Source of the DNA: a virus
DNA length: 21,336 bases
Reading direction: 5' to 3' (one strand)
Virus record (IMG/VR): IMGVR_UViG_3300049218_000085
Coordinates: 1 to 21,336 of that record
Part shown: positions 1 through 4,763 of the stretch, in pieces
Layout of the letters: each line of letters opens with the position of its first letter
Numbering within the stretch: the stretch's first letter is position 1
Program-made: the position numbers and the translations under genes
Notes under the pieces: generated by a model
Told to the model about the DNA's origin: nothing
Database searches by the model: none
The model's input: only the letters and a program-made list of their open reading frames with translations

Positions 1-174
1 GGCGGTCGGGGATAGCAAGTGTCTTACCGCCCATCCCCAGTTGAAGGTCGATGCTACAGCTTCACACGCTGCCGGTGTGACCTCGACCGACTCGCCGAAA
101 ATCTCGCGGAACGCGCGGCGCGCATCCTCGCAAGCGCCCTCATCTTCCAGTTGTTTCAGTGTCAAAGTGCTCAT
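1..174 (-). CDS. Partial paralogue of the 11-residue-repeat protein, runs off the left edge
   Basis: The ATG on the minus strand is at 174-172 and the frame stays open to base 1, so only about the first 58 codons are visible. The translation begins MSTLTLKQLEDEGAC and is nearly identical to the N-terminus of the complete gene at 224-826. It continues through the region ending in HLLSP, where the 11-residue repeats start in the other copy. The start overlaps the stop of the preceding 18-codon ORF by ATGA, so it is probably translationally coupled. The sequence just upstream (CGAAACCTCGATTTATT) has lost the AGAGGA ribosome binding site present before the other copy, which fits reliance on coupling. 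The function is unknown; the gene is a tandem duplicate. Confidence 0.7.
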   Translation of the reverse strand, partial: MSTLTLKQLEDEGACEDARRAFREIFGESVEVTPAACEAVASTFNWGWAVRHLLSPTA

Positions 175-182
175 AATAAATC
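1..182. repeat. Direct repeat, left copy (~182 bp)
   Basis: Bases 1-182 match 653-834 at a constant offset of 652 with only a few substitutions. The copy covers the N-terminal coding part of the repeat-protein gene and ends at CATAATAAATC just upstream of the start codon. It marks a tandem gene duplication; the left end lies outside the window. Confidence 0.9.
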
Positions 183-227
183 GAGGTTTCGCAGGAACAG
201 ATCGAACTGGTCTGTTTGTTCGCTCAT
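171..227 (-). CDS. 18-residue linking ORF between the two repeat-protein genes
   Basis: The start is ATG at 227-225 and the stop is TGA at 173-171, giving MSEQTDQFDLFLRNLDLL. Its start overlaps the stop of the upstream repeat gene (TGA 226-224) as ATGA, and its stop overlaps the start of the downstream paralogue (ATG 174-172) as ATGA. A GAGAG stretch lies a few bases upstream of the start. The double ATGA arrangement suggests a translational relay rather than random sequence. Whether the peptide itself has a role cannot be told; it could be a remnant of a degraded gene copy. Confidence 0.45.
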   Translation of the reverse strand: MSEQTDQFDLFLRNLDLL

Positions 228-826
228 GAGTTCTCTCTCACATATAACTCCCCGAAAGCTCGGGCCGTGACGCGCTCGTACTCGGCCCAGGCGGTCGCCG
301 TGACGCGCTCGTACTCGTCCCAGGCGGGCGACGTGACGCGCTCGTACTCGTCCCCGGCGGGCGACGTGACGCGCTCGTACTCGGCCCGGGCGGCCGCCTT
401 GGCGCGCCCGTACTCGGCCAAGGCGGTCACCCTGACGCGCTCGTACTCGTCCCAGGCGGGCGACGTGACGCGCTCGTACTCGTCCCGGGCGGTCGCCCTG
501 ACGCGCTCGTACTCGGCCCGGGCGGGCGACATGACGCGCTCGTACTCGGCCCAGGCGGTCGCCCTGACGCGCTCGTACTCGGCCCAGGCGGTCACCCTGA
601 CGCGCTCGTACTCGTCCCAGGCGGGCGACGTGACGCGCTCGTACTCGGCCCAGGCGGTCGGGGATAGCAAGTGTCTTGCCGCCCATCCCCAGTTGAAGGT
701 CGATGCTACAGCTTCACACACTGCCGGTGTGACCTCGACCGACTCGCCGAAAATCTCGCGGAACGCGCGGCGCGCATCCCCGCAAGCGCCCTTATCTTCC
801 AGTTGTTTCAGTGTCAAAGTGCTCAT
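224..826 (-). CDS. 11-residue tandem repeat protein (A-W-x-E-Y-E-R-V repeats)
   Basis: This 200-residue protein is read on the minus strand. Residues 1-54 form a non-repetitive N-terminal region rich in charged and aromatic residues. Residues 55-186 are twelve consecutive 11-residue units of consensus T-S-P-A-W-A-E-Y-E-R-V, and the last 14 residues are a degenerate unit. The start is supported by AGAGGA seven bases upstream of the ATG and by a promoter-like pair (TTGACT, 16 bp, TACTAT) about 60-80 bp upstream. Conserved Trp, Tyr, Glu and Arg spacing suggests an amphipathic, repetitive fold; no catalytic motif is visible. Overlapping long ORFs on both strands across the array are shadows caused by the 33-bp period. 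I have seen this repeat style in phage hypothetical proteins but know no function for it. Confidence 0.75.
   Translation of the reverse strand: MSTLTLKQLEDKGACGDARRAFREIFGESVEVTPAVCEAVASTFNWGWAARHLLSPTAWAEYERVTSPAWDEYERVRVTAWAEYERVRATAWAEYERVMSPARAEYERVRATARDEYERVTSPAWDEYERVRVTALAEYGRAKAAARAEYERVTSPAGDEYERVTSPAWDEYERVTATAWAEYERVTARAFGELYVRENS
269..664 (-). repeat. 33-bp in-frame coding repeat array, 12 units
   Basis: The plus strand shows a recurring ~33-bp unit containing GACGCGCTCGTACTCG followed by a variable GCC/TCC-CAGGCGG part. Units differ mainly at two or three codons that alternate between T-S-P-A-W-D, R-V-T-A-W-A and R-A-T-A-R types. The unit length is a multiple of three, so copy-number change keeps the protein frame. 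No spacers are present, so this is not a CRISPR. Confidence 0.9.
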
Positions 827-834
827 AATAAATC
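653..834. repeat. Direct repeat, right copy (~182 bp)
   Basis: This is the second copy of the 1-182 sequence. It diverges abruptly after CATAATAAATC: here the flank is CTCTGCGG, giving a good AGAGGA ribosome binding site on the minus strand, whereas the left copy has GAGGTTTC. Confidence 0.9.
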
Positions 835-884
835 CTCTGCGGCCTGTTATTTGTTCGCTCTATGTAATTTGAGACAGCGCGGAC

Positions 885-912
885 ATAGTACCAGTTGTCT
901 CAAAATAGTCAA
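885..912 (-). promoter_or_regulatory. Sigma70-like promoter for the minus-strand repeat genes
   Basis: On the minus strand, TTGACT (912-907) and TACTAT (890-885) are separated by 16 bp. One TTTGAGACAA element sits in the spacer, a second lies just upstream and a third just downstream of the expected start near 878. Such placement is typical of repressor operators. The first gene downstream begins at 826 with a good ribosome binding site. Confidence 0.6.
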
Positions 913-969
913 GTGATAATTGTCTCAAATTGAACTAGGGCGGTGGCTGGCTGATTTGTAGGTAAAAAA

Positions 970-1068
970 GTCTCAACTTGGACCCAAATTTAAGTGACTA
1001 CTTATCCGCCTATATGAAATTCATATACAATACAAAACCTCCACTTTTTTTTGGGTCCAATTTGAGAC
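970..1068. repeat. 19-bp inverted repeat with a palindrome in its loop
   Basis: Arms 970-988 (GTCTCAACTTGGACCCAAA) and 1050-1068 (TTTGGGTCCAATTTGAGAC) are complementary apart from one position. The 61-base interval is AT-rich and holds a perfect 8-bp-arm palindrome TATATGAA-A-TTCATATA at 1011-1027. Both arms end in the GTCTCAA motif of the operator cluster. It could be a regulator site or part of a replication origin. Confidence 0.7.
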
Positions 1069-1147
1069 TTTATCGCTCAGCGTTGCTTCACCGTCTCAAA
1101 CTAAAACTTTCTTCGATCTTCGGCGCCCAGCACCATTCATGCCCGAT

Positions 1148-1165
1148 TCGCTGCCTAAGCAGCGA
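1148..1165. repeat. Hairpin TCGCTGC-CTAA-GCAGCGA, copy 1
   Basis: This is a perfect 7-bp stem with a CTAA loop. The identical 18-mer recurs at 1556-1573. No T-run follows, so it is not an obvious intrinsic terminator. Confidence 0.75.
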
Positions 1166-1180
1166 TTTGTCAACACAATT

Positions 1181-1212
1181 ATGGTAAACAGGTTTACCAT
1201 GTATATATATAC
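1181..1212. promoter_or_regulatory. Operator-like palindromes
   Basis: ATGGTAAAC-AG-GTTTACCAT (1181-1200) has perfect 9-bp arms and is followed at once by the palindrome GTATATATATAC (1201-1212). GGTAAAC-N2-GTTTACC is the kind of dyad bound by small HTH repressors. The adjacent TA tract would melt easily. The binding protein is unknown. Confidence 0.6.
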
Positions 1213-1254
1213 AGTCGTCAACCAGGCCGGTTTACGAGGGTTATTGCAGCGCAC

Positions 1255-1280
1255 AATCACGCCGCGCCCCCGGCGTGATT
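1255..1280. repeat. Perfect 10-bp hairpin
   Basis: Arms AATCACGCCG (1255-1264) and CGGCGTGATT (1271-1280) enclose a 6-base loop. The hairpin is stable and GC-rich but lacks a 3' T-run on either strand, so I label it a structured element and not a terminator. Confidence 0.6.
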
Positions 1281-1290
1281 ACTGGAGCTC

Positions 1291-1417
1291 GCCGGCTGCC
1301 GCATCAAGCGCGCTGCCGCGGCCAACCTGCTCGTCGAGCGCCGCGCGGCCCCCGGCCGGCTGCCGCATCAAGCGCGCTGCCGCGGCCAACCTGCTCGTCG
1401 AGCGCCGCGCGGCCCCC
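1291..1417. repeat. Two-copy 64-bp tandem repeat
   Basis: Bases 1291-1353 and 1355-1417 are identical over 63 bp (offset 64), beginning GCCGGCTGCCGCATCAAG and ending GCGGCCCCC. The unit is not a multiple of three and no convincing gene covers it, so it is probably a non-coding recent duplication. Confidence 0.85.
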
Positions 1418-1554
1418 CTCGTCGTCGGGTCGAAAGGAATCCAAAACCCCCTACGATCCTCAGTTGCAGTAGCCCCCTTGATCGTCGCGCCGGGGTTAAA
1501 AATGTGTTTATTTTCAAACAGTTGGCTGCACCGACCGAGCGCCGGGGTTAAACA

Positions 1555-1574
1555 ATCGCTGCCTAAGCAGCGAT
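1555..1574. repeat. Hairpin TCGCTGC-CTAA-GCAGCGA, copy 2
   Basis: This repeats the 1148-1165 hairpin, extended by one A-T pair. It sits just after the second occurrence of GCGCCGGGGTTAAA (first near 1487, second near 1540), so a longer composite motif may be repeated in this region. Confidence 0.7.
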
Positions 1575-1756
1575 CTTTGAGCCGGCGCGGTTTAGCAGCA
1601 GAACCTAGAGGCGGCGCGGCGCGAGGCCCTAGAAGCTCTTGGGAGCCTCCTAGACGGCCTAAGCCGCCCACAAGAGCCTGTGCCCACCGGGCACACTTGA
1701 CGCGGCGTAGCAGCGTGTGCGACAGTCCCTATAACGTCAACTTGGATGGGTACCAC

Positions 1757-1846
1757 ATGACACGCGCTGTTTGGTTTGCCTTGTACCTCTGTACGGGGTG
1801 CTTCTTGGTGCTGGTTATCGCGGGGCTATTGGGGTATCTGCAATGA
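1757..1846 (+). CDS. 29-residue single-pass membrane peptide
   Basis: The product is MTRAVWFALYLCTGCFLVLV followed by a short hydrophobic end, so essentially the whole peptide is one transmembrane segment. The stop TGA overlaps the next ATG as ATGA (1843-1846), matching the tight junctions of the following genes. No strong ribosome binding site is visible, so the start is uncertain. The function is unknown. Confidence 0.4.
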   Translation: MTRAVWFALYLCTGCFLVLVIAGLLGYLQ

Positions 1847-2010
1847 GCCGCGTAGGCTCGGCCGGCGACGGCCCGGAAACCTCCGATCAGAGCCCGGCCG
1901 CCAAGAAAAAGGCGACCCGTCCCGGCAGCAAGTGGGCGAGCGGCAAGCGCGTCCACCAGAAAGGCTTCCGCGAACGCAAGGGCTTCGCCCGCGGGGCGCG
2001 CGTCAAATGA
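1843..2010 (+). CDS. Small basic hypothetical protein (55 aa)
   Basis: The protein starts MSRVGSAGDGPETSDQSP and then becomes strongly basic, with Lys/Arg runs (AAKKKATRPGSKW, QKGFRERKGFARGARVK). It has no hydrophobic core and is probably disordered or nucleic-acid binding. Both ends use ATGA overlaps with its neighbours, supporting a co-translated series of small genes. I recognise no family. Confidence 0.6.
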   Translation: MSRVGSAGDGPETSDQSPAAKKKATRPGSKWASGKRVHQKGFRERKGFARGARVK

Positions 2011-2414
2011 CCTGGGGGAACCGGCCCCAGGTTCTGGTGTACGACGAGACCGGCATGTTGATTTCGGCACAGCCGCTCATTTACCCTCGGAGAAAGCACT
2101 TGAAAACGATCATCGTCTCAATCGCCGCCGCGGCGTTCCTGCTCGCCGTCGGCGCCAGCTTCCAAGTCGGCCGCGCTGTTCAGTATGCGACCATCCAAGC
2201 GGACACGGCGGCGCACGAGAACGAACCCTTAAGCGCCATTGCCCTGACCATGTGCGGGCGACTCGCAGGCTTCATCGTGGTTGACAAGGCCGGCGTGCCG
2301 CGCGGGCTGCCGCATACCGCGACCGAAGCGGACTTGGAAGCGGCCATGAAAGGCGTGCCGGATTCTCACACCCTGATGGCGGAGGCCCCATGCCAGCACA
2401 GTCCGACCACATGA
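2007..2414 (+). CDS. Hypothetical membrane-anchored protein (135 aa)
   Basis: The start at 2007 overlaps the previous stop as ATGA. Residues 1-30 are soluble and followed by a basic segment (YPRRKHLK). A transmembrane helix of about 20 residues (TIIVSIAAAAFLLAVGASF) follows. The C-terminal ~80 residues form a small domain (LTMCGRLAGFIVVDKAGVPR and onward). The positive-inside rule suggests the N-terminus faces the cytoplasm and the C-terminal domain the periplasm. No family was recognised. An upstream extension of the frame to 1776 is rejected because it overlaps the preceding genes. Confidence 0.6.
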   Translation: MTWGNRPQVLVYDETGMLISAQPLIYPRRKHLKTIIVSIAAAAFLLAVGASFQVGRAVQYATIQADTAAHENEPLSAIALTMCGRLAGFIVVDKAGVPRGLPHTATEADLEAAMKGVPDSHTLMAEAPCQHSPTT

Positions 2415-2572
2415 ATCAGCAAGTGATCCCGCTGGCGCTCGCGATTCAGTACATCCTACGCGCCGGGCAGCCGCGGAAGTGCATCATGTTCGGCTGTCCG
2501 AACCCGGCGGCGCGCGAAGGCGTGTACGGGCCGGTGTGCTTCGATCACATCGAGTACGGTGGGTTGCAATGA
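2390..2572 (+). CDS. Small Cys/His-rich protein (60 aa), putative zinc binder
   Basis: The start at 2390 is preferred because GGAGG lies four bases upstream. An alternative ATG at 2411 overlaps the previous stop as ATGA and would give 53 residues. The C-terminal half has C-x4-C (KCIMFGCPNP) and, about 13 residues later, V-C-F-D-H, a plausible zinc knuckle. The stop overlaps the next start as ATGA. The function is unknown. Confidence 0.6.
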   Translation: MPAQSDHMNQQVIPLALAIQYILRAGQPRKCIMFGCPNPAAREGVYGPVCFDHIEYGGLQ

Positions 2573-2799
2573 AGATTCAGAAATTCGGCACCATCAGCGA
2601 GAACGCGCAAGGTCAGCTCGTCTGCACCGGCTTCAACGTGGACGCCGAAGGTCAGACGATCTACAGCGAGGAACACGCGAACGAATGTCTGCTCGATTTG
2701 ATCACGGAACGTTTCCTAGCGCTGAAAAAGAAGCACGTGAACGCGCGGCAAGTCGCGTGGTTGGAACAGACGCCTATCGAGCATATGCCGCGTGCTTAA
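2569..2799 (+). CDS. Hypothetical protein (76 aa)
   Basis: The start overlaps the upstream stop (ATGA). The sequence begins MKIQKFGTISENAQGQLVC, then has a helical acidic/basic second half (ECLLDLITERFLALKKKH). It is soluble with no recognised domain. It belongs to the co-directional small-gene block and ends just inside the start of the next gene. Confidence 0.6.
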   Translation: MKIQKFGTISENAQGQLVCTGFNVDAEGQTIYSEEHANECLLDLITERFLALKKKHVNARQVAWLEQTPIEHMPRA

Positions 2800-2983
2800 C
2801 GAGTGCCGCGAGGCGATACGGAACATCGAGGCCCGCAAGCAGCTCATCACCGCATGGACCGCGGACCTATCGACGATGCTCCACCGCGAGGGTGCGCAGT
2901 TCGACCCCGAGCTGACGAGCTTGGGCGAGCTGGAGCGGCAGCTAGTGGTGCGCGGCCGGATCACGATACCCGTCACGACATGA
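2792..2983 (+). CDS. Hypothetical helical protein (63 aa), GTG start
   Basis: The frame begins with GTG at 2792, eight bases before the end of the preceding gene. The translation begins MLNECREAIRNIEARKQLI and is predicted to be mostly helical. The stop overlaps the next ATG (ATGA at 2980-2983). No family is recognised, and the ribosome binding site is weak, so translation probably depends on coupling. Confidence 0.5.
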   Translation: MLNECREAIRNIEARKQLITAWTADLSTMLHREGAQFDPELTSLGELERQLVVRGRITIPVTT

Positions 2984-3174
2984 GCGATCCGAAGTTCCCA
3001 CCGTGCCCACAGTGCGGGGCGCGGGGGTTTAGCACGCAGGAGTTTCGCGACAAGCACGTCGCCGGCTGCCGCGTCGGGCCATCACAGTACACGACCATCG
3101 GGGATCGCGCCGGCCAAGACCTGCTCGACCACGCGGAGCTTGTTGACTTCGTTGACTTTCTCAAGCGGGGTTGA
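2980..3174 (+). CDS. Small zinc-finger-like protein (64 aa)
   Basis: The ATGA start overlaps the upstream gene. Residues 9-30 carry C-P-Q-C, then H-V-A-G-C, i.e. a C-x2-C-x12-H-x3-C pattern typical of a classical-type zinc finger. The rest is acidic and helical (LLDHAELVDFVDFLKRG). It may bind nucleic acid or a protein partner. The last codons overlap the -35 box of the promoter at 3171. Confidence 0.65.
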   Translation: MSDPKFPPCPQCGARGFSTQEFRDKHVAGCRVGPSQYTTIGDRAGQDLLDHAELVDFVDFLKRG

Positions 3175-3200
3175 CATAGCACCTGCCATTTACCTATAAT
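3171..3200 (+). promoter_or_regulatory. Consensus sigma70 promoter
   Basis: TTGACA (3171-3176) and TATAAT (3195-3200) are both perfect consensus hexamers separated by 18 bp. Transcription should begin around 3206-3208, which coincides with the ATG at 3207. It therefore either drives a leaderless mRNA or serves mainly the tRNA at 3418 and the genes after it. Confidence 0.85.
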
Positions 3201-3206
3201 GGTTGT

Positions 3207-3413
3207 ATGAAGGTTGACGAAGTGGAGCGCGCACTACGCGCGCTTGAGACGCATCTACCGTTCCTGCGGCGCCATGTCGCCGAGTATGTGGACCGGCCCA
3301 CAGGGGACCATAAGCGGCAAGCGGTTGCCACATTGAACCGGATCGAGGAATCGACCTTCACCGTAGGTACGTTCTTGACGCAGCAAGCCCGGCTTTTCTG
3401 TACAGGCCGATGA
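3207..3413 (+). CDS. Hypothetical helical protein (68 aa), possibly leaderless
   Basis: The translation begins MKVDEVERALRALETHLPFL and is charged and helical, without a recognised domain. No ribosome binding site can exist, because the predicted transcription start falls on or next to the ATG. The gene ends five bases before the tRNA. Either it is translated as a leaderless message, or it is the transcribed leader of the tRNA and is not translated. Its protein-like amphipathic pattern favours a real gene. Confidence 0.5.
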   Translation: MKVDEVERALRALETHLPFLRRHVAEYVDRPTGDHKRQAVATLNRIEESTFTVGTFLTQQARLFCTGR

Positions 3414-3417
3414 TTCC

Positions 3418-3493
3418 TGCGGGGTAGTTCAGTAGGCAGAACCGCGGGTTCATACCCCGCTCGTCGCTGGTTCGATTCCAGCCCCCGCATCCA
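3418..3493 (+). tRNA. tRNA with CAT anticodon (Met / initiator-like)
   Basis: A full cloverleaf is visible. It has acceptor TGCGGGG (3418-3424) with CCCCGCA (3483-3489), D stem GTTC/GAAC with an 8-base loop, anticodon stem GCGGG/CCCGC with loop TTCATAC (anticodon CAT at 3451-3453), a 5-base variable loop, and T stem GCTGG/CCAGC with TTCGATT. The 3' CCA is encoded (3491-3493). The three G-C pairs closing the anticodon stem and the acceptor sequence resemble bacterial initiator tRNA, but position 1 is T and pairs with A72. The discriminator base is T, which is unusual for Met. tRNA-Ile2 with a modified CAT cannot be excluded. Confidence 0.93.
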
Positions 3494-3530
3494 CTTTCTC
3501 GCTTCACGGGCGCTCGTTTAAGTCTAAGAC

Positions 3531-3549
3531 TCCCGCCTTGTCGGCGGGA
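3531..3549. other. Hairpin downstream of the tRNA
   Basis: TCCCGCC (3531-3537) pairs with GGCGGGA (3543-3549) across a 5-base loop. On the plus strand it is followed by A residues rather than T, so it does not look like an intrinsic terminator. It may help 3' processing of the tRNA transcript. Confidence 0.4.
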
Positions 3550-3635
3550 AAATGCAGGGTGTGAGAACCTCGCGCGCCCCATATTTATACTCAAACGTCG
3601 CGCTGTCGCGCGACAAGCCACAGAAGGGCCAGCCA

Positions 3636-3851
3636 ATGCAACTGACACGCGAGCAAGTCGCCGCGAGGTTCGAGTGCTCGTTCACCGAACTCGGCCGACT
3701 TCTGCGGGAACGATTCTCTCCGCTCCCCGTCAAGGTCAACGGCCAAATCTTGTGGCACGCAGATGAAGTCGCACAGGCTGAGCCTGATGTGAAAAAACTA
3801 CTCGCCCGGCGACGCGCGAGCACTCAAAAAAGGCCCACAGTGGCCGCATAA
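3636..3851 (+). CDS. Small helix-turn-helix DNA-binding protein (71 aa)
   Basis: The start at 3636 has AGAAGG about eight bases upstream and is preferred over an upstream ATG at 3552. Residues 3-25 (LTREQVAARFECSFTELGRL) read as a MerR/excisionase-type HTH, followed by a short beta wing (PVKVNGQILWHADEVAQ) and a basic tail. Such proteins act as excisionases, small regulators or terminase-like DNA binders; I cannot tell which. Near its 3' end is a run of six A residues (3826-3831) where the downstream virion-protein frame could be entered by +1 slippage. Confidence 0.6.
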   Translation: MQLTREQVAARFECSFTELGRLLRERFSPLPVKVNGQILWHADEVAQAEPDVKKLLARRRASTQKRPTVAA

Positions 3852-3864
3852 GGAAGCAGCGAAA

Positions 3865-4314
3865 ATTGCCAGCCGTGGTGTATTTGATGATTCGATTTTC
3901 CCCGGCTCCGCGTTCATAGCGGAAGTCCAAACCAACAGCATATCGCAAGCGTCAGGCACGATTCCTGTCGCGTTTTTCTGCGGCGCGACCGAGAACTACA
4001 TTGCGACTTCGGCTGCAACCGCGCTGACGACTCCGACCGCCGCGGCGATCTACGCGCAGCTCGTCGCGTTGCTGCAAGTCAGCCCTGCCCAGGGCGGCCC
4101 CGGCGTCGCGACGCCGCAGACTAACGTGCTCGGCACGACGTTCCGCGTTCGAGTTTTGAACTCGGACGCCTCGACCCTCACGCTGACGGGCGGCACTGGG
4201 GTCACGATCAGCGGTACGGCCACGGTTCTGACGAACTCCTGGCGCGATTACGCTGTGGCGCTCACCAGCCCCACCACGCTCACGCTGACCTCAATCGGCT
4301 CAGGCACGATCTAA
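3865..4314 (+). CDS. Beta-rich virion-type protein with no canonical start codon
   Basis: This frame is open from 3793 to the stop at 4312-4314 and is clearly protein-like. It has an Ala/Thr-rich middle and a C-terminal beta region (TLTGGTGVTISGTATVLTNS, WRDYAVALTSPTT) of a kind I recognise from small phage structural proteins. No ATG or GTG occurs in frame; the first NTG start is TTG at 4069, which would cut the domain. Three explanations fit: an ATT start at 3865 with AAGGA ten bases upstream; a +1 slip on the A6 run at 3826-3831 from the HTH gene; or an indel that destroyed the original start. The coordinates use the ATT option (149 aa). The next gene follows with its own strong ribosome binding site. 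Confidence 0.5.
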   Translation: MASRGVFDDSIFPGSAFIAEVQTNSISQASGTIPVAFFCGATENYIATSAATALTTPTAAAIYAQLVALLQVSPAQGGPGVATPQTNVLGTTFRVRVLNSDASTLTLTGGTGVTISGTATVLTNSWRDYAVALTSPTTLTLTSIGSGTI

Positions 4315-4327
4315 CAGGAGAATTCTC

Positions 4328-4564
4328 ATGGCGATAGTAGAACGCGCGAAAGCGAACGTCGGCAAGGATAAGCCGAAGATGAATGAAATGAACAAGCTAG
4401 CCAGGCAGCCGCAAGGCAGCGCCTTCAAGACAACTGAAGTCGACGCCGAGTACGACTCGGGTTCGACCGACAGCGAACTCAGATCCGCCGCCGGCTCGCT
4501 GTATAGCGACGCCGCCGGCAACCGCGGCGATTCCAAAGGCGATCACGCGATCCAAAACCGCTAG
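4328..4564 (+). CDS. Hypothetical hydrophilic protein (78 aa)
   Basis: The ATG at 4328 is preceded by AGGAG at good spacing. The product starts MAIVERAKANVGKDKPKMNE and is polar, with an acidic/Ser/Gly-rich second half (STDSELRSAAGSLYSDAAGN). It is probably disordered and has no recognised family. Its position among small virion-like genes suggests a minor structural or accessory role. Confidence 0.65.
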   Translation: MAIVERAKANVGKDKPKMNEMNKLARQPQGSAFKTTEVDAEYDSGSTDSELRSAAGSLYSDAAGNRGDSKGDHAIQNR

Positions 4565-4583
4565 TTCTTTAGCGCGGGGACAC

Positions 4584-4763
4584 ATGGCGAAACATAAACG
4601 GCCTCCGGCCAAAACAAACGACGCCGGGGTTTCTCCGGCCGGCGCCAGCGTCACCGTAGAACTGGCGACACCCCACGCCGCGCGGCGCTCGCGCCTCAAC
4701 GATTGGGTAAAGGACACCCGCAAGTCCGCGAAGAAAAAGTTTGCGGCCTCCCGGAGTTCGTAA
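4584..4763 (+). CDS. Small basic hypothetical protein (59 aa)
   Basis: The ATG at 4584 follows CGGGGACAC. The product has basic ends (MAKHKRPPAKTN and WVKDTRKSAKKKFAASRSS) and a short neutral middle. The stop overlaps the next start as TAATG. It is probably nucleic-acid-associated or disordered; the function is unknown. Confidence 0.55.
   Translation: MAKHKRPPAKTNDAGVSPAGASVTVELATPHAARRSRLNDWVKDTRKSAKKKFAASRSS

Larger units (their letters stand above)
868..1100. promoter_or_regulatory. Cluster of six GTCTCAAA/TTTGAGAC operator-like sites
   Basis: The octamer GTCTCAAA or its complement occurs at 868-875 (minus), 897-904, 922-929, 970-977 (last base differs), 1061-1068 (minus) and 1093-1100. 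Several copies extend to TTGTCTCAAAW. Three of them frame the minus-strand promoter. I infer a repressor or activator binding array; no regulator gene is identifiable in the window. Confidence 0.6.
835..1756. other. Intergenic region of ~920 bases without a convincing gene
   Basis: No ORF here has both a ribosome binding site and protein-like composition. The region separates the minus-strand repeat genes from the plus-strand small-gene block. Besides the elements listed individually, 1623-1695 contains nested complementary segments: GAGGC/GCCTC, GCTCTTG (1635-1641) with CAAGAGC (1671-1677), GGC-CTAA-GCC, and TGTGCCC-ACC-GGGCACA (1679-1695). This density suggests a structured RNA, an origin or a packaging-related site, but none of these can be decided from sequence alone. 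Confidence 0.6.

Noticed and set aside
269-664. CRISPR-like regular repeat
   Set aside because: The 33-bp units are contiguous without unique spacers and code an 11-residue protein repeat in one minus-strand frame.
171-872. Long overlapping ORFs in other frames on both strands across the 33-bp array
   Set aside because: A repeat unit divisible by three keeps all frames open. Only the 224-826 minus frame has a ribosome binding site, a promoter and a plausible non-repetitive N-terminus.
1697-1735. Promoter TTGACG … TATAAC before the 29-residue ORF
   Set aside because: The spacing of about 26-27 bp is too long for sigma70.
1139-1846. 235-codon plus-strand ORF across the structured intergenic region
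   Set aside because: The translation is low-complexity Ala/Arg/Pro-rich, crosses a 64-bp non-triplet duplication and several hairpins, and has no ribosome binding site. Only its last 29 codons look like a gene.
3531-3549. Intrinsic terminator after the tRNA
   Set aside because: The stem is good but is followed by A residues on the plus strand; T residues would precede it on the minus strand, so neither orientation fits.
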